8,203 nt of DNA from Chitinophaga pinensis (GTDB lineage: Bacteria > Bacteroidota > Bacteroidia > M30B66), in assembly GCA_943333015.1 (NCBI GenBank), contig CALQRR010000060.1, positions 1 to 8,203 on the forward strand, given 5' to 3'. Made by a program: the position numbers and the translations under genes. This document shows, piece by piece, positions 6,403 through 8,203 of the stretch; the first letter of the stretch is position 1; each line of letters begins with the position of its first letter. A model generated the notes under the pieces. That model searched no databases. It was not told the origin of the DNA and saw only the letters and a list, made by a program, of their open reading frames with translations.

Positions 6403-7282
6403 GGAAACCAGAATCAAGGGCACGAAATTAACATCCTCACCGGAAATCTGCAGTATTTCTCTGCAAGGAAAGCGCTTTTCCTTTGATAAGCCCTGTATCA
6501 TGGGGATTTTAAATGTTACCGACGACTCTTTCTTTGCCGAAAGTCGTGTGAATTCGCGATCAATTCTGGATCTCGCCACCCGGCATGTGGAAGAAGGTGC
6601 CATTTTTCTCGATATCGGTGCATCTTCCAGTCGGCCCGGATCTCCCATCAGCGATCCTGTGGAAGAATGGTCGCGTTTAAAACCAGCGTTGGACATTGTT
6701 CGTCGTGCATTTCCATCTGTTTTCATTTCCATCGACACGTATCACAGTTCCGTTGCCCGCCAGGCTGTTGATGCCGGTGCTGATCTGATTAATGATATAT
6801 CTGCCGGTAAAATTGATCGGCAGATGTTTTCCACCATAGCTGCACTCAAAGTACCTTATGTGTTAATGCATATGCAAGGATTGCCCGATTCCATGCAAAC
6901 GAAACCCGAATACAAGGATGTGGTATATGAAGTTTTTCACGAACTCCGAAACACGCTGCAACAGCTGAATGCACTAGGAGTGGAGGAGGTGATAATTGAT
7001 CCCGGTTTTGGATTTGGGAAGACGTTGGAACAGAACTATCAGCTTTTCAATAAAACGGAGATCTTTCACAAACTCAAAATGCCCTTGTTGGTAGGCGTTT
7101 CCCGTAAGTCGATGGTGACGCGTTTGCTCGACGTGAAGGCCGATGAAGCCCTCAATGGATCAACGGTGTTGCATACCATTGCTTTGCAAAAAGGAGCACA
7201 AATCCTGCGTGTTCATGATGTGAAAGCAGCCATGGAGACCATTCGTGTGATGGCGATGCTCCGATCGGTACAATCATCTTAA
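6401..7282 (+). CDS. folP: Dihydropteroate synthase
   Basis: FolP joins p-aminobenzoate to 6-hydroxymethyl-7,8-dihydropterin diphosphate to make dihydropteroate in folate synthesis. From ATG 6401 it has 293 residues. Visible signatures are MGILNVTDDSF (34-44, the N-x-T-x-D-S-F signature), DIGASSSRPGS (71-81), SIDT (110-113), INDISAG (130-136), MHMQG (156-160), DPGFGFGKT (200-208), VGVSRKS with Lys236 (231-237) and RVHDV (270-274), which together line the pterin and pABA sites of the TIM barrel. Two small departures from common sequence are Asp41 where Pro is usual (NVTPDSF) and Ser77 where Thr is usual (STRPG). ATG 6401 leaves 33 residues before the conserved core. ATG 6368 would overlap the divergent gene by 35 nt and add a Cys-rich leader that looks spurious. 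The start overlaps the DUF1599 start by two bases. cdaA follows after 38 nt, a pairing that I recall is common in Bacteroidota. Confidence 0.93.
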   Translation: METRIKGTKLTSSPEICSISLQGKRFSFDKPCIMGILNVTDDSFFAESRVNSRSILDLATRHVEEGAIFLDIGASSSRPGSPISDPVEEWSRLKPALDIVRRAFPSVFISIDTYHSSVARQAVDAGADLINDISAGKIDRQMFSTIAALKVPYVLMHMQGLPDSMQTKPEYKDVVYEVFHELRNTLQQLNALGVEEVIIDPGFGFGKTLEQNYQLFNKTEIFHKLKMPLLVGVSRKSMVTRLLDVKADEALNGSTVLHTIALQKGAQILRVHDVKAAMETIRVMAMLRSVQSS

Positions 7283-7308
7283 TGCGTGCAGGGCTGGATC
7301 AGCTTCCT

Positions 7309-7316
7309 TACATTTG
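7309..7316 (+). promoter_or_regulatory. TAnnTTTG match (TACATTTG) just upstream of cdaA
   Basis: TACATTTG fits the Bacteroidota -7 element exactly but lies only 4 nt before ATG 7321. A transcript from it would be nearly leaderless or would start within the first codons, favouring the second ATG at 7330. No TTG is present at the -33 distance. Co-transcription with folP is the simpler explanation, so this is reported as a weak candidate. Confidence 0.2.
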
Positions 7317-7320
7317 CCCC

Positions 7321-8109
7321 ATGCAGCTCATGATCTCTTTCTTTATCACTTTGCGTTGGCTTGATGTGGTCGACATCGTGATTGTAGCGCTTCTGCTGTA
7401 TCAACTATACAGCCTCGTTCGGGGAACAAGTGCGGTCAGTATTTTTTTTGGAATTCTGCTGTTTTACCTGCTTTGGTTATTAGTCAAGGCGCTCAACATG
7501 CAGCTGCTCGCGACTATACTCGGTCAGTTTATTGGCGTTGGAGTGATTGCGCTGATTATCGTATTTCAACAGGAACTTCGTCGCTTTTTATTGATGGTTG
7601 GTTCCCGAGGTATCTTTAACAAAGAGAACTTCAAAGGCTTTTCCGGGCTCAATTCGGTGGCATATGGTAGTTTAAATTACGAAGCCATTGTTTCGGCCTG
7701 TCAGAAAATGGCATTGCAACATACCGGCGCCCTCATTGTGCTCACTCGGAAATCGGATTTGAAGTACCACGCCAACACCGGTGAACGTCTCGATTCGGAA
7801 ATCACCTCCAGCATTTTGGAATCCATTTTCTTTAAGAATAATCCCCTGCACGACGGAGCTGTTATTATCAGCAACAACCGTGTAAAGGCGGCTAAATGTG
7901 TTTTACCCTTAACTGAAAATACCATTTTCCCTTTTCAGTTGGGACTTCGACATCGCGCTGCCGTGGGAATTTCAGAGCAGTCGGATGCTATTGCTATTGC
8001 TGTTTCTGAACAAACCGGAGAGATCTCTATTGCTCGCAATGGCGCACTCAAAATCAATATTTCTCCCAAGCAATTACGCGAAGTGCTTGCGGAAGAATTC
8101 GACGATTGA
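7321..8109 (+). CDS. cdaA: Membrane-bound diadenylate cyclase, CdaA/DacA type
   Basis: This enzyme makes cyclic di-AMP from two ATP at the inner membrane; in other bacteria c-di-AMP controls potassium, osmolyte and cell-wall balance. The 262-residue protein has three N-terminal membrane helices (about 16-30, 37-56, 67-83), a charged linker after QQELRRF (83-89), and a cytoplasmic DisA_N-type cyclase domain. The two catalytic signatures are present: HDGAVI (DGA at 178-180) and LRHRAAVGISE (RHR at 210-212), followed by VSEQTGEIS (228-236). ATG 7321 is chosen because family members begin close to the LDVVDIVIVALLLYQLY helix. The upstream ATG 7282, which overlaps the folP stop (TAATG), would add a 13-residue polar leader and is a less likely alternative; ATG 7330 is another. 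No YbbR/CdaR gene follows in the visible 94 nt, unlike the cdaA-cdaR-glmM operons of Firmicutes. There is no sign of damage. Confidence 0.94.
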   Translation: MQLMISFFITLRWLDVVDIVIVALLLYQLYSLVRGTSAVSIFFGILLFYLLWLLVKALNMQLLATILGQFIGVGVIALIIVFQQELRRFLLMVGSRGIFNKENFKGFSGLNSVAYGSLNYEAIVSACQKMALQHTGALIVLTRKSDLKYHANTGERLDSEITSSILESIFFKNNPLHDGAVIISNNRVKAAKCVLPLTENTIFPFQLGLRHRAAVGISEQSDAIAIAVSEQTGEISIARNGALKINISPKQLREVLAEEFDD

Positions 8110-8140
8110 TAATAAATAATTTGTTTTAGGTGTTGATTTC

Positions 8141-8158
8141 AATGTTCAACTCAACATT
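8141..8158. repeat. Inverted repeat AATGTT-N6-AACATT downstream of cdaA
   Basis: AATGTT (8141-8146) and AACATT (8153-8158) are perfect complements around CAACTC. Outer bases TTCAA (8138-8142) and TTGAA (8162-8166) extend the symmetry with a bulge, and CTTTTG follows. It lies 31 nt after the cdaA stop. It could be a weak AT-rich terminator for folP-cdaA or an operator for the next gene, whose promoter-like element begins 17 nt further on. The stem is too weak to call a terminator with confidence. Confidence 0.3.
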
Positions 8159-8175
8159 CTTTTGAATTAGGCGGT

Positions 8176-8183
8176 TATATTTG
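8176..8183 (+). promoter_or_regulatory. Candidate -7 element (TATATTTG) for a gene beyond the right edge
   Basis: TATATTTG is an exact and AT-rich TAnnTTTG match in non-coding sequence, with the last 20 nt of the window downstream as a possible leader. The nearest upstream TTG (8162-8164) is only 11 nt away, shorter than usual spacing, so the -33 element is unclear. No coding start is visible before the window ends. Confidence 0.4.
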
Positions 8184-8203
8184 CAGACACCATCACATAA
8201 TCA

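Noticed and set aside
6403..6738. N-terminal extension of the DUF1599 protein by 112 residues
   Set aside because: The stretch is antisense to the conserved FolP core, has biased composition and no counterpart in the family length of about 180 residues. ATG 6402 begins the conserved part.
7282..7320. cdaA starting at ATG 7282, overlapping the folP stop
   Set aside because: The TAATG overlap is attractive for coupled translation, but the 13 added residues (polar, with Pro and Cys) do not resemble family N-termini. Kept only as an alternative in the cdaA entry.
1..8203. A dedicated defence, toxin or mobile genetic system
   Set aside because: No nuclease, helicase, toxin-antitoxin pair, integrase, transposase or reverse transcriptase is visible. 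The DUF1599 link to nucleotide modification is not enough to claim one.

Overview
The window looks like a stretch of ordinary chromosome from a member of the Bacteroidota, probably an environmental or uncultured lineage. Three things point there. The protein families match: a GlmM-type mutase with a GEGNGG loop, a duplicated DUF1599 protein next to a DoxX/MauE-like membrane protein, and folP followed by cdaA. Several gene starts are preceded by the Bacteroidota promoter element TAnnTTTG. An intergenic array built on the octamer T(A/G)ATGTGC also resembles arrays I remember from Bacteroidota genomes. No genus can be assigned from sequence alone.

Layout, left to right. Positions 1-741 (+) hold the 3' part of dapA (lysine/diaminopimelate synthesis), cut by the window edge. 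A promoter-like site at 795-822 precedes a plus-strand run of three genes: glmM-type phosphohexomutase (846-2249), class I cysteine desulfurase (2307-3446) and gpsA (3451-4470). The last two are only 4 nt apart. gpsA converges on a minus-strand pair, and the 204 nt between them is almost entirely short repeats whose two halves are complementary. The minus-strand pair is, in transcription order, a tandem DUF1599 protein (6402-5863) and a DoxX/MauE-like protein with a thioredoxin-like C-terminal domain (5814-4675). folP (6401-7282, +) is divergent from DUF1599, and the two ATG start codons overlap by two bases. cdaA (7321-8109, +) follows folP. The final 94 nt contain an inverted repeat and a promoter-like element for a gene beyond the edge.

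Most genes serve core metabolism: cell-wall precursors (DapA, GlmM), sulfur transfer, phospholipid backbone (GpsA), folate (FolP) and c-di-AMP signalling (CdaA). The two proteins without a settled role are the DUF1599 and DoxX/Trx-like pair.

I see no mobile element, CRISPR array, RNA gene or defence system. The features most worth following up are the 8-bp-phased repeat between convergent genes, whose units run into a stop codon; the start-to-start folP/DUF1599 overlap with a promoter element inside a coding region; and the uncharacterised DUF1599/DoxX pair.
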